Part shown: positions 13,400 through 24,041 of the stretch, one piece after another
Layout: each line of letters begins with the position of its first letter
Position numbering within the stretch: position 1 is the first letter of the stretch
Assembly (NCBI GenBank): GCA_014773175.1
Contig: VXCM01001274.1
Span: forward strand, 46,075-110,074
Origin: Lucifuga dentata
Lineage: Eukaryota; Chordata; Actinopteri; Ophidiiformes; Bythitidae
Length of the DNA: 64,000 bases
Reading direction: 5' to 3'
Notes under the pieces: model-generated
Databases searched by the model: none
The model's input: only the letters and a program-made list of their open reading frames with translations
What the model was told of the DNA's origin: nothing
Made by a program: the position numbers and the translations under genes

Positions 13400-13518
13400 T
13401 CACTTGTAAGGGCTTGGGCGGTGCAGGTGTTTGGTCCTGGCCCTCTTTGATAGTCCAACCCTGATGGGCCCTGTGCAGGTTCTCAGAGGCTCCAGTCTGC
13501 GGGGCTGCTCCAGTGACC
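13400..13518 (-). CDS. rad51ap2: rad51ap2 last coding exon with RAD51-binding motif
   Basis: The acceptor TTTTATGTGCAG lies just before 13518 and the stop codon TGA is at 13402-13400. It encodes the final 39 or so residues, including PLRTC and PIRVGLSKRAR, then ends in a basic HLHRPSPYK tail. This motif is the RAD51-interacting signature common to RAD51AP1 and RAD51AP2. The in-frame methionine further upstream in the intron is not the start. Confidence 0.85.
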
Positions 13519-16500
13519 CTGCACATAAAATACAACAATGCAAAATTTTAATAAGCTGTATACAACAATCCTCTGTACCCGTCAGCACTACAGCCTTTGT
13601 ACTGCAAGTTATAATGGCCTCATTAGAGATTACATCCTACATAAAGGGCACCGGCTATTTGTTTTTGGCTCAAATCTCTGCTGAAAGCTCTGGGTTGTTT
13701 CCTGCAGTACACTGAAGGGTTACAAAGGTAACAGAACAAAGATGTAAAAATCTAGAAATAGTCATACTGCCTGTCCTGGTCCTTTTAGCCTACTTATTTT
13801 TTTTTTTTTAAAGCCTTTTACTCTGACTAGATCCAGATAATGCTTCTCAAGGTAATGAGGGAGGAATCATGCTATTAGACTATTTATCCAAACTTGACAA
13901 GGCATCACACATTATGTATCCCCAGGTAGATGTCAGACTGTCTGTTCTACTTAAATAATAAAAGACCAGCCCATTTAACTCCCAACAGACACACTCATCT
14001 TCATGTAATAGAAACCACCAGAATGAGGAGGAGGTAGAAGAATGATGTGAAACACCATATTCTTATAACCTCTGAGAAAAATGACCACTGCCAACCAGAC
14101 AAATTGTATATTTTAACAAGTGACCTATTTTATTAAAAAAACACAAGTTTTACAGATGTTTGGAGTTTTACTTTAGAGGGTTTTCTGCCGCTATAACAAA
14201 TACAGCCAAAATACTTTTTCTAAAAAGCATCAAGAGTGATTGATATTCTACTTTGAGATTAAAACTTTCTACAGATTTTAGTGTCTTCTTTTTTAATCTT
14301 ATAAAAATAGGACTTTCTTATCAAAAGAGCAGTCTTTAGTCTTTTGCTATCACAATATGAAACTCACTCAGTTGCCCCAGCAATGGCATAAACATGAAGG
14401 ACGGAGACCACATTTTGTTCTTCTGCTCCATCTCCCAGGGCTCTGAAAGGAACATATTGACAGTCAAACAGCCAAGAAGGACTGGCTCATTTTCTCTTAT
14501 TTGTTTCATAGTTTAGTCTTAAACAACATTTTTTTGCATTTGTGGCACTGAAACAGATAATTAGTTAGGAGGATGAAAATCTGAACAGTCACGAGAGGAC
14601 ACGTCAATGTGAAAAGACAATTCAATAAATCTTTTAGAGAAGGATACAGTATTTGTGTAATTTATTTGTTTTTGTTAGTGCTGTCGTCTCTCTCATTTTT
14701 TTAACTGTGACTATAAATGGCAAAAATAAATAAATAAATAAACTAAAAAACTGCAGAACACTCTGAACCTCTGTTTTTCTCTGCTGTGTACATGGAAGCT
14801 TCCTGGCACAGGTTACTGCAGTCCTGAGGTACCTCCTGCTCGCCGCCACAGCTGCCAGCAACGCATGAAACAACTGGATCAGCTTCACACATTTCCAGGC
14901 TGCGGACTTCATCAGCATCATCATCTAATGATAAGCACGCGGCAATATATTGTCACACAATGTGGTCAGAGCATATTAGCACAAACAGCTGTGTTGGTCT
15001 TTTGTCTTTTGTTATTGCTGACACATAGTCAGTGTATCAGTAAAGAAGAGTAATCAAAAACCTAACAGGCTGTTTTTATCCTTATGGTAATTTTTAGTGT
15101 GAAATATTCAATACTTAATATTAAAAATATAAAAGAGAAAGTGGTTCCATTTTTTTTTTTTTTCTAGAATATTGTTCCCTCTGAATGTACTTATTTGAAT
15201 ATTTGAGGGGAAAAAGAACATTTCAGTTTTGGCACTGCAGATTTAGGTATGTACATTAAGACAAATATACTGTAGCACAGTAGTTTGTGATAAGATTAGA
15301 TGATAAAGTTTTCGCAGTACCTTAACAATATATTTGTCTAGTACTGAGATACAACTAATAAATGAATGAACAAGACAATAATATCTCAGGGGAAGCTCTT
15401 CATTGTAATTAAGGGATAAACCAGTGAGCAGCAGCAATGTTTACCATATAAATCTATAAAATATGGATAGTAAACCTGATTGGTCAAAGATGTATTTTAA
15501 CTGTGTCTCTTGCTGTTGGAGTGCCTCATAAGAAATACTGTTGAAATGAGTCTTTGACCAATGAGATTAGGTTGCTGAATTTGGCTGATGATGACTGATG
15601 ATGAATATGGACTAAATGCTAAATAACGCTGCTGAACCGTTACCTGATATGTCTTTATGTTGACCTAGTTCTGGGTTGCTGAGGTTCTCTTTGCAGTCTG
15701 AAGGGTCGCTCTCCACAGGATTTGTCGTATCACCGCATTGCTCAGGTGAAGATGATGCCCTATTGTCACTGGCAAACTCACTCATGCTAATTTTGAAATA
15801 CAAGTTCAGCTCTTTTAAGACCATGTCGAATTGTTCCTTCAATTCAAACTTAGGCCAGTCATTTACATCAAAGGCTGGGTGGTCACTCTCAATGGAAACT
15901 GCATCCAACTGTTTGGCAAAATCAGGGCCTGACTGACTATTAGACCTAGTTTCACTTAAAAATCCTTTTCCTATGTCTTCAGCATGGCACTCAGCTTTTT
16001 CCACTTCCTCCTCACCCTCTTCCTCCTCTTCTAGTGTCTCCACGTCCTCCTCACCCTCTTCCTCCTCTTCTGGTCTCTTCTCACGCTGATCAGTCTGTGC
16101 TCCTGGCATTGAGCAGTGAAGTTGATGCTGGGATGTTTTCAACAGTTGCCCAGATAAGCTGGTGAGGAGAGAGCTGTTGCCCAGGCCATCATCGTCATCA
16201 TCTGGTGAGAGCTGGATCTTTTCGAAAATGTCAAAACCTCCAGGCACGCAGTCAGGGAGAGTCAAGGCAGATGGCACAGAGAAAAATCTGTCACTGCAGA
16301 TTAGGGCTGTGGTGTTACTATCAGCATTTTCTGAACGGCTGCTGTGACTTACAATATGTGGGCCTGGCACAACTGCATCACTTGGAGGAAAAGCGAAGGC
16401 CAAAATGTCGTCTTTTTTATCAACCGGGAACATCTCAGCTTTGCAGGGATACCCAGGGAGACAACTGAGCTTATTTCCTTGTTCATCTTCAATCAATAGG

Positions 16501-18749
16501 GTGGACTGGGTGACACATTCATTTATGGTTGCCTCTGTACAGTCACTGATGTATTCATCAGGTGATGTTTCAATCACGTCTGCTTTGTGCTCATTTTGTT
16601 GCAGCAGACAATCCTCTGATTTCACAGATTTTCCTGAGCTATCGTGTCTATCAGTTTTCATCCCTCCTTCAGCTCTTCTCACTTCTATTTGTTTCCTCCC
16701 TTCAGTATTTCCAATTTTGTTTGTGTGTGGGTGATCAGACAAACACTCTATCTTGTTTCCTGGGTCGTTTTCAAGTAGTGTTAATTCATTATCACTTATT
16801 TCAATCTGTACCCAGTCACTGATGCAATAACTAGTTGAGATTTCATTTGTGTCTTCTTTGTGCTGTTTTTTTTGCTGCAGGAGTCCATTATCTGATTTTA
16901 CTGCATTCTCTGAGTCACCATATCCATCAGTTTTCATTTCTCCTCTCATTTTTGTCACTTCCATTGTTTCTTTTATCTCTGTTGCCCCATCCAATCTAGT
17001 TATTTCATTCTGTGAATTACCAGTCTCTTGTGTCTTCAGGTTGTCGAGGTTGACAGGAAACCATTCAGATTGGCCCTGCTCTTTCAGCAAATGTCCCGTG
17101 GCACCCAGGCTTTCTTTTCTGCCATTCCCAGCAGGTAGAGGCTTTGTGGACCGGCATGGACTGCTGCTGGCACTGGATTTACATTGAAAGCCCCCTTCAT
17201 TGCCAGTCTTGTGTGTTTCACTGATCATAATGACACAAGGCTTCAGTTCTGTGTATGATTCACATGTGTCCTCTTTTTCATCTTTGCACTGCTGTTTTAT
17301 GCTTTGGTTATTAAACTGTACAGTCTGGTCAGAAGGTGAAAGCTCCTTTGTGTTGTACTGTGATGGCTTGACATCAGAACAGAGTGGTACAGACGTTTCC
17401 ACTGTGGAGATGTTTATTGGAGATAATTCTACACCTGCAGAGCTCTCTGCGTTGCAGAGTTTCTCCTCAGGCTCCCTGTCAGTTTTACTCCAGATTGCAG
17501 GGTGAATTACACTGAAAGAGCCTGCTTCATTATCTCTCCCAGTAGGCTCTTGACTCACTCTTGCTGGCAGTGGAGGCTCTGTTGTGTGATCAGTTGTTCC
17601 ATTCTGAGCTTTGGAAATCATCTTTCCGGCAGCGTCCTCTCCTTTAGCCCCACAGAAGTCATCAGTTTCATGACTTACCCCAGTCTCAGTCCCAATACCC
17701 ATAACATTTCTGGCTAATACTACAATACTAGCAACTGATCCCTCAGCACATTCAGCAGTAGTGCAGTTGGAGCTATTACTCATGCTGTTCTCATTATTTT
17801 CTTTTTCACCACTTACAAATCCCAACATTTGTTTGTAATTTTTTCCTGCTTCTTCCAATTTTTCACCGAAACTCACTTCAGAGAAAAAGTACAATGATTG
17901 AGAGTTTTCACAATCACTGGGAGATATGTGAGTCTTTCCCTCTTCCTTTTCCTTGTTGTGGACAATATTCTCATTAAATCCATGCACATCCCCCTTGTGA
18001 TTACTCTCCTTAATGTCAGCAGATTGGCTCCATGAATTGCAGAAACCTTCATCATGTAAAATGCCTTCATAAGTGCAATCAGACTGACATGTGACCTTCC
18101 CTTCACTTATAGTAATCGTGACTGCTTGGACTTGACTGGCAATCTTTTGCACCTTTCTTCCATCTGCGTCATTTCCAGAGGGATGGCTGCCACCACCACC
18201 AAGGGCTTCATATTCAAATGATTTCTCTCCTTGTTCACAATCCTGATGACTGGAACAATCAGCATTGATGTCAACTGAAGTGTGATACTTTGCTAATATC
18301 TCACCCACGTCATCTCCTGGGTATGAGCTAAGGTTGTCACTTTCAACAACTGGAGGCTTCTCATCTTTCTGTAGGTGTAGAAAGTGTCTCTCAGCTTTCA
18401 CAAAAGTGAGTTCAGATGGTCCTGAATGTGTATTCTCATCAGTGTGAGAAGTAGTCACCTCACTAATACAGGTGACATTCAACTTAGTGTCTTGTTGTTT
18501 TTCATGCTGCACATTGCTACAATCATATTCTGGTGTGAATATTATGCTCATATCCTTCTGGATAGTATTCGATGAAGACATGGTGCCAATGGTTTTGGGA
18601 AATGTTAAAAGCTTTGGAAGCTCAAAACTGCTTTCTCCACTCAGGTTAGTTGTCATTGTGCACTCTATCTTCAACCGTTTTGGGGACAGTGGTGATGTAA
18701 GCTCCCTGTCAGCATGAGGGCTGATGAATTCTTGTGTGCTTTTATCCAT
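13400..18749 (-). CDS. rad51ap2: RAD51-associated protein 2 (four coding exons)
   Basis: Predicted exons on the minus strand are 18749-15644, 14924-14769, 14442-14368 and 13518-13400, totalling 3,456 nt or 1,151 residues plus stop, close to the roughly 1,160 residues of the mammalian protein. Two blocks identify it. Near residue 960 the motif FELKEQFDMVLKELNLYFKIS matches the conserved FDLVLEEL-type block (first 20: FELKEQFDMVLKELNLYFKI). The last exon carries PLRTC followed by PIRVGLSKRAR, the RAD51-binding C-terminal motif shared by RAD51AP1 and RAD51AP2. Family knowledge: RAD51AP2 binds RAD51 through its C-terminus and acts in meiotic recombination. All three introns are phase 1. The first exon encodes a long, acidic, low-complexity region with a poly-Glu stretch and an internal duplication. 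It lies head to head with vsnl1, an arrangement I also recall from human. I infer the identity from motif recall; the exon 2 boundaries are the least certain. Confidence 0.85.
14368..14442 (-). CDS. rad51ap2: rad51ap2 coding exon 3
   Basis: A 75-nt candidate exon with a strong acceptor (TTCCTTTCAG before 14442) and a consensus donor (CAACTGA|GTGAGT at 14368). It enters and leaves in phase 1, so it joins exon 2 to exon 4 in frame. The peptide includes KMWSPSFMFMPLLGQL, placed just before the RAD51-binding motif. Similarity to the mammalian protein is weak; the case rests on splice signals and phase. Confidence 0.65.
   Translation of the reverse strand, partial: SPGRWSRRTKCGLRPSCLCHCWGN
14769..14924 (-). 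CDS. rad51ap2: rad51ap2 coding exon 2
   Basis: A 156-nt candidate exon found by phase and similarity. The acceptor is TTATCATTAG before 14924; the donor is AACAGAG|GTTCAG at 14769. Read with one base carried from exon 1, it encodes an acidic DDDADEV start and a GEQEVP phrase followed by MYTAEK, which parallel GEQEVP and YSTSEK in the mammalian protein. Its length is a multiple of three with phase 1 on both sides. The acceptor has a weak pyrimidine tract, so this boundary needs transcript support. Confidence 0.65.
15644..18749 (-). CDS. rad51ap2: rad51ap2 coding exon 1
   Basis: An open frame of 3,106 nt from ATG at 18749, preceded by an AAGAAG context, to a donor reading ATATCAG|GTAACG at 15644/15643. 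It ends after the first base of a codon (phase 1). Read-through of the intron would give only about ten more residues before a stop near 15612, so the donor is preferred. It encodes roughly residues 1-1035: no folded domain is recognisable, Ser/Glu/Asp are abundant, an acidic poly-Glu segment lies near residues 890-925 (plus strand 15990-16075), and a conserved helix-like block lies near residue 960. There may be an upstream noncoding exon. Confidence 0.9.
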
Positions 18750-20135
18750 CTTCTTCTATCTACAACACCTAAAAATTGAAACACCTAGAGCGTGAACACT
18801 GTATCTGAAGGTAACACTGCTCTGATCAATAAGTATTATTCCTATCACAAGAGCACAATCATGTTAAAAATGTCTCTCATACCTCATTTTTGGGAGATAC
18901 ATTTTCAGAAAAACTAATGCCACATTTTAAAAACTCATTTTTTTTTTTTTAGATTGAAACACTAACCCAGTTTAGTTTCTAGTCATTCAAAAAAGGTGAT
19001 GGATGATGATGTAAACTTTGATCTATACTATGGTACTAATTTTTTTAAAATCTGTATTTACTTTATGTAACTCACCTTACACCAAAGCTGAGTCTCAAAA
19101 CACATGGAGGGAAAACCACTGTGAACCTTTAAAAAATAGAGCATAATATGCAGTTAACAGATTTACCATACCTGAGCAGACTGTCACTCAGCATGAAGTC
19201 TTTTCACTACATTATATTGAAAAAGATTAAAGACTAAAAAGTCATGCTCCCATTCATCAGGCACTTCTGCATTCATTTGTTTACTTAAATGTCCAATTCA
19301 TAAAAGCAATTTAAATTTCTTAGGAAATTAGCTTTGTTTAGACAATATTTCAGCATTGTTCTTCCTTTTTCTCCATGATGGAGCATGTTCTACAAGCAAT
19401 TTCTGCATATTTTGTGGGTTTAAAAAGAATGTTGACCATTCAGCTAATTAGCTGATGATTTTTATGTAACAACTCTGGCAGGGCTTTAGGACACAGGTGT
19501 GTTGGAATAAAATGTGATGTTTCTGTTACTGGGAAAAATCTCTATTTACACTTTCAACATCCAATAAAAACTGTGTTAGCATAATACTCATAGATATCTA
19601 TGATATTGTATAAATAAAATCAGAATGTTTCCGTGTTCCTACCATTATACAGTATATCCACTAAATTACCGGTATGTCCTTTGTAGGTTCGTCTGTGCTG
19701 TGAATTATTTTATTATATGCCATGAAAATCTAAATATAAATTGATTTCAAATACTGTGAGGACTTATTTTATTTTATTTTACGTTATGGTAACACTTGTA
19801 TTTCACTGGCCATATCATGAGCTGCTTATTTCTGTAAGATAGCTACAGTTTACAAGTTTTCTAAGAAAAAAATACAAGTTAGCAGCTAATATTAGCATTA
19901 GCTATGCTGTACCAACATTGGTTACACATTAGCTTTGGTTAAATATGAAGTCAATGACTGCAAGAATTGACTTTATGTATTACCTGAAAATAACACATTC
20001 ACAAGTTTGAGTCTATTTAGCTACTTTAAAGAAAAATATACATTTTACAGCCTTAACAGAAAGCTAGCTAAAGCTTAGGTTTATGCTGTGTGCCACCACT
20101 TAAAAAAAATTCCTCTTCACAAAATGTTACTTATT

Positions 20136-20159
20136 AACATCTCATAATTATGAGATGTT
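20136..20159. repeat. Perfect 24-bp palindrome
   Basis: AACATCTCATAA followed by its exact reverse complement TTATGAGATGTT. A TCTCATAATAATGAGA phrase follows immediately. CTCATAATTATGAG-type palindromes recur as ends of small fish transposable elements, and similar phrases appear near 3.57 and 3.61 kb. Confidence 0.9.
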
Positions 20160-20603
20160 ATCTCATAATAATGAGAAAATAAAACTTAACAATGGGTGAA
20201 AAAAAGTTGATAGATTTTTTTTTTTTCCAAAGTGGCGGAAATGGGCTTCCATACTTATTAGCTTGTTATATTAGCTGGCATTTTCATATACTATGTCATA
20301 TAATAACATCTCTTTCTTTTTTATATATTACTACCGCTAATAGTACTAACCTTTTACATCTCGTAAACTGTAAAACAGTGCAGATTAGCCGATTTACGAC
20401 AACTAGCTTAGCTAGAGTAGTTATCTAGTTTCTCGATGTTTAAAGGCGCGGAAATTGCTTCACTTTACGTCACTGGTTTAACGCAGTGTTTGTCTTTATC
20501 TCTGCTGTTCTGCCACAATTTACAATTTTATCTCAGAAAGGCAACGTTAAACTGTATTTTTATTGTCATTTTATTTGTCCCCTTCACCCTATTGGCTCGC
20601 TTT

Positions 20604-20606
<3 letters not shown>

Positions 20607-20655
<49 letters not shown>
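20607..20655 (+). repeat. (GA)n microsatellite upstream of vsnl1
   Basis: About 24 GA units directly upstream of the candidate first exon of vsnl1. Such runs can act as GAGA-type or H-DNA-forming promoter-proximal elements, but here this is only an inference from position. Confidence 0.9.
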
Positions 20656-20657
<2 letters not shown>

Positions 20658-20660
20658 ACA

Positions 20661-20925
20661 CACACTCTGCTCTCCATCAGCAGTGTGTGTTTAGCAGCAG
20701 CATCCTCCTGACCTGCACCGCTGACTTTCCGTCCACACTGACTTTTGTTCTGCAAAAACAAAATCTGAAACAAAACAGAATCCAGTAAAACAATTCATCC
20801 AAATCTGAAGGTCTCAGAGGCTCGACAGAGGAGCGGCTTCACTCGGCTGAATCGCTTCTTTCTCCGTCCTCTCCGGTTTTAACCGCTTCCACACAGCACA
20901 CCGGACTTCTCCCGTTGACTTCACG
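20661..20925 (+). other. vsnl1: Candidate vsnl1 noncoding first exon and promoter region
   Basis: The first coding exon of vsnl1 begins with an acceptor five bases before its ATG, so an upstream noncoding exon must exist. This segment is more GC-rich than its surroundings, has no long open frame, and ends at a usable donor (CTTCACG|GTAGGA at 20925/20926). It lies in the position expected from head-to-head synteny with rad51ap2. No transcript evidence is available; the real first exon could lie elsewhere in the 7 kb before 27937. Confidence 0.4.
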
Positions 20926-22487
20926 GTAGGACGGAACGATAATCTGTGTTTTAGTGTGTGAAATAATTTTGTGCATAGAGTAAATGATGCTTTTCCCACA
21001 CAAACCTCTCGGTTTTTGATGTATATCTGCATTATGCAGTCTGGTGCGTCATCGTTTACTTTTAACAGACTATATTGATTTATTTACGGGATGAAGTGCA
21101 TATGAATGAGAAATGAATCAACATAATGGCGTTTATCATAAAACTATCTAGTTGCTACATCTGTTTTAGCATTACCAAAACGACATGTGCATATTATTCA
21201 CCTAATTTTGCGACTTAATAGTATTAGACAAACATGATCGTGCTGCTGGGGGGTCCACACATACAACAGGCTTTATTAATGATAAAAGTAAAGAGATACG
21301 GATTGCTTTCATATGATCATTGCAGAATGTGTGATTATTGTCATGTTAAGGTCGTGACATGGCTCATATTAGTTTGCTTGGTAAGACATGGCACATTGTG
21401 GTGTGATGTATCCTGCTGGAGAGCCTGGTGCTGATGTTGGAGGGGCGGGCGGGAGNTTAACCCACAGCATCCTCATTGGGAAGCCACTTTTTTTTTTCCC
21501 ACATTTACGTAGGAATGACCACATCTTTTCCAACCATCTCTCCCACACCTCCTACACACAAACACACATACACACAAATTCTGACATAGAAGGACAGCAG
21601 ATAGTAATCAAACCCTCAGTCTGCACTGTTCCTGTCTGATGGAGCCGCTCTGTGCCGGGGCTCTGCGTGGTTCTCAAGGTCATCCCCTGTTGGCAAATGA
21701 TGGTAAAGGGACAGTGTTATGTAATAGCCTTCCGTCTGGCTCTGCCGGTTGTTCACAGGACTGTAAAATTACTCATTTGATAATAAAGCTTTGTGTCTCT
21801 GACCACTGATGTTTCACTGTAGCTGTGAAGTTTTTTTTTTTTTTCTGCTGCGATGAGGCCTCAGTGGACTATAAGACAAAGGGCTATGACTCAGATTTGA
21901 AGTCAGCATGGTGCTCTGCTCTGCGTTGCACTGCGGACAGACCCGCTGGATCTTGCCCCAGACTTGGTGTCTCCTCTCTGGAGCCAAAAATTTAAGCGCT
22001 AACATTTCCTGGTTATGGTTATGTACCAGCTCTCTGATATTTAGTATATGTGAGTAACTGGTGCAAAACATTTCTGTGCATAACATGAAGAGCTAATGGG
22101 ACGGGGGGGNGTAAGGGAGAGAGGTGTCTCCAGGGTTTGGAGGAAGGGGGCAGGGTTTTGTGCTAATGAGGGTGTCATCTCTGCATCACGCTCATATCAC
22201 ACCCTTATTCTGCTGTGTGTTATAATTCTTCCTGCACTTTCTTCTTCATTTATCAGCTGTAGATAAAGAAGAATTGTGCAAATGTTAAGCTGGAGACTGA
22301 AAAGGGGGATTTCATGGTCATTGTATCTGTAGGTTGCAGTGCTCACCGAGGTTTACATGTTAAAATAGCTCATTACATTTATGCTTTAGATGATTGTGCA
22401 CAGAGACAGGATGGATTAGGGCTTAGGCACCTCTGCAAAATAACAGTTGTTAACAGGGGAATGAAAGTTAAAGAATTTTTCATAGAC

Positions 22488-22526
22488 TTTTTTTTTTTTT
22501 TTTTTTTNTTTTTTTTTTTTTTTTTT
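22488..22526 (+). repeat. Poly(T) tract interrupted by N
   Basis: A T run of about 38 with N at 22508; homopolymer assembly join. Confidence 0.9.
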
Positions 22527-23374
22527 GACAATCTGGGATATTTCCCCCCCAAAAATATGTGGTGATATCTCCTTATGGCCACAGTGAGCATCTAATCTGT
22601 CAATTTAGTGTTTAGTGAACACAGTCCACATTTATACATTTTCCAGATGGTCTAGGGAAGTTTCACTGGGTGAATGTGTGAGGAGATGATGTTTTGATGA
22701 TGAACACCAAAAATGCTGCGCCACAATGTGCTGCCACTAACGTCACACTGGAAGTTATGAAGTAGCAGGATTTACATTAGGCAGTAGAATATGTGATCTC
22801 AAAAACTGATAGTAATGGCATTTTTATATATTTTTTCCATTATTATTTGTTAAATAAAGGTAACAAAAGAGTCATTTTTAAGTTTATTGTGGCATAAAGC
22901 CAGGCAGAGCTGAACATTAAAACCTGTATCACACAGATAGAATACAGACATCGGTGCAGCTGGACGTCTCAGTGTTCAGCTCTGCTGTTCGTGGTATGAA
23001 TGATGGAAGACTGAGTAAAGAGTAATGCTGGTATTATGTCAGAAAGTTGTTTCTTAAATAGTATAAGAAATCATATCAAATCATATCATTTGTAATTTTG
23101 TTTTTGGATTGTTATGGTTGAATTCTGAGAGGCTTTGTAATTTGTTACGTGTAGCCTTCAAAGTTAATTGTTAATGATTTCTGTAGTCCTGGAACACACA
23201 CACAGTCACATAAGTAGAGTGCACATACATTCACAAGCATACAAACTCTATAAATGCTTGCATAACATCACACATGCACATACTTCATACAGCATATATT
23301 GTACATATTGCAAACACCCACATAAGCAAACACATGCACTCATTCACCCTACTGTACATATCTACAGTATACCT

Positions 23375-24041
23375 TTAAAGGACCTTAGTGGCCATTTTGC
23401 ATGTTTGAGCCTAATATATTTGTTTTCATGTAAGGTTACTGACAGTCATTTCCCAAAGCATACTACTGGAACGGTGAGTTAAAAATTGTTTTTCCTACCT
23501 TCCAGACCTCCACTGGTTTCAGTTCATTCTGGTACGCTATTAAAATCAACTTGTTGATACCTTGAAATATTCTTGGGATAGGTAATCCATCATCGTGAAC
23601 AACACGTGTATTCAAGTTTTTTCAAAGTTTCATAATTTTAGCGTTTAAGCGCAAGAAAAAGCATGGAGTGAATATATGTTTCCACCGGGGAATACAGTCC
23701 CAAAAGAAGACCTGCATTTATTGAAAAATTTAAATGACCATGACTTCNCGGGGAATACAGTCCCAAAAGAAGACCTGCATTTATTGAAAAATTTAAATGA
23801 CCATGACTTCATAATGCTGCATAACTATTAGCAGGTGAAACATCAATTTTTAAGGTGGATGTATTGCTTGAATATTTGATTTTGAAAGGTTAAGAGATTT
23901 TGCAAAATATCAGGAAAGCTGAAATAGGGTTTTGGGAAATGCTTTGGGAAATGATTGTCAGCAACCTTACGTGTATGAAAATTTGAGCCTGCTAATACAT
24001 CAGGCTCAAACATGCAAAATGGGTGGTATATGGTCTTTTAA
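23375..24041. mobile_element. TTAAAGGACC-family inverted-repeat element, copy A
   Basis: Starts TTAAAGGACC and ends GGTCTTTTAA. The first 85 or so bases (with GCATGTTTGAGCCTAAT and AAGGTTACTGACAGTCATTT) recur as the reverse complement at the other end, so the terminal inverted repeats are long. No open frame is present, so it is non-autonomous. TTAA at both edges fits a TTAA target site as used by piggyBac-type elements, but it could simply belong to the terminus. It includes an internal 62-bp duplication around N at 23748 that inflates its length. Confidence 0.75.
23686..23810 (+). repeat. 62-bp exact direct duplication around a single N
   Basis: Positions 23686-23747 and 23749-23810 are identical, separated by N at 23748. 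The related element at 37188-37762 has this sequence only once, supporting an assembly artefact. Confidence 0.9.

Larger units (their letters stand above)
18750..20660. other. Intergenic region between divergent rad51ap2 and vsnl1
   Basis: About 2 kb between the rad51ap2 start codon and the candidate vsnl1 first exon. It is AT-rich with no coding exon. It should contain the rad51ap2 promoter and 5' untranslated sequence, but I cannot place a TATA box or start site. It includes a perfect 24-bp palindrome at 20136-20159 and ends in a GA microsatellite. Confidence 0.6.

Noticed and set aside
13519..13588. Upstream methionine extending the rad51ap2 last exon
   Set aside because: It lies before a good acceptor and encodes intron sequence; the conserved motif starts only after the acceptor.
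14634..14768. Minus-strand 96-codon frame around rad51ap2 exon 2
   Set aside because: That frame is not the one compatible with exon phases; only the shifted frame carries the GEQEVP block.
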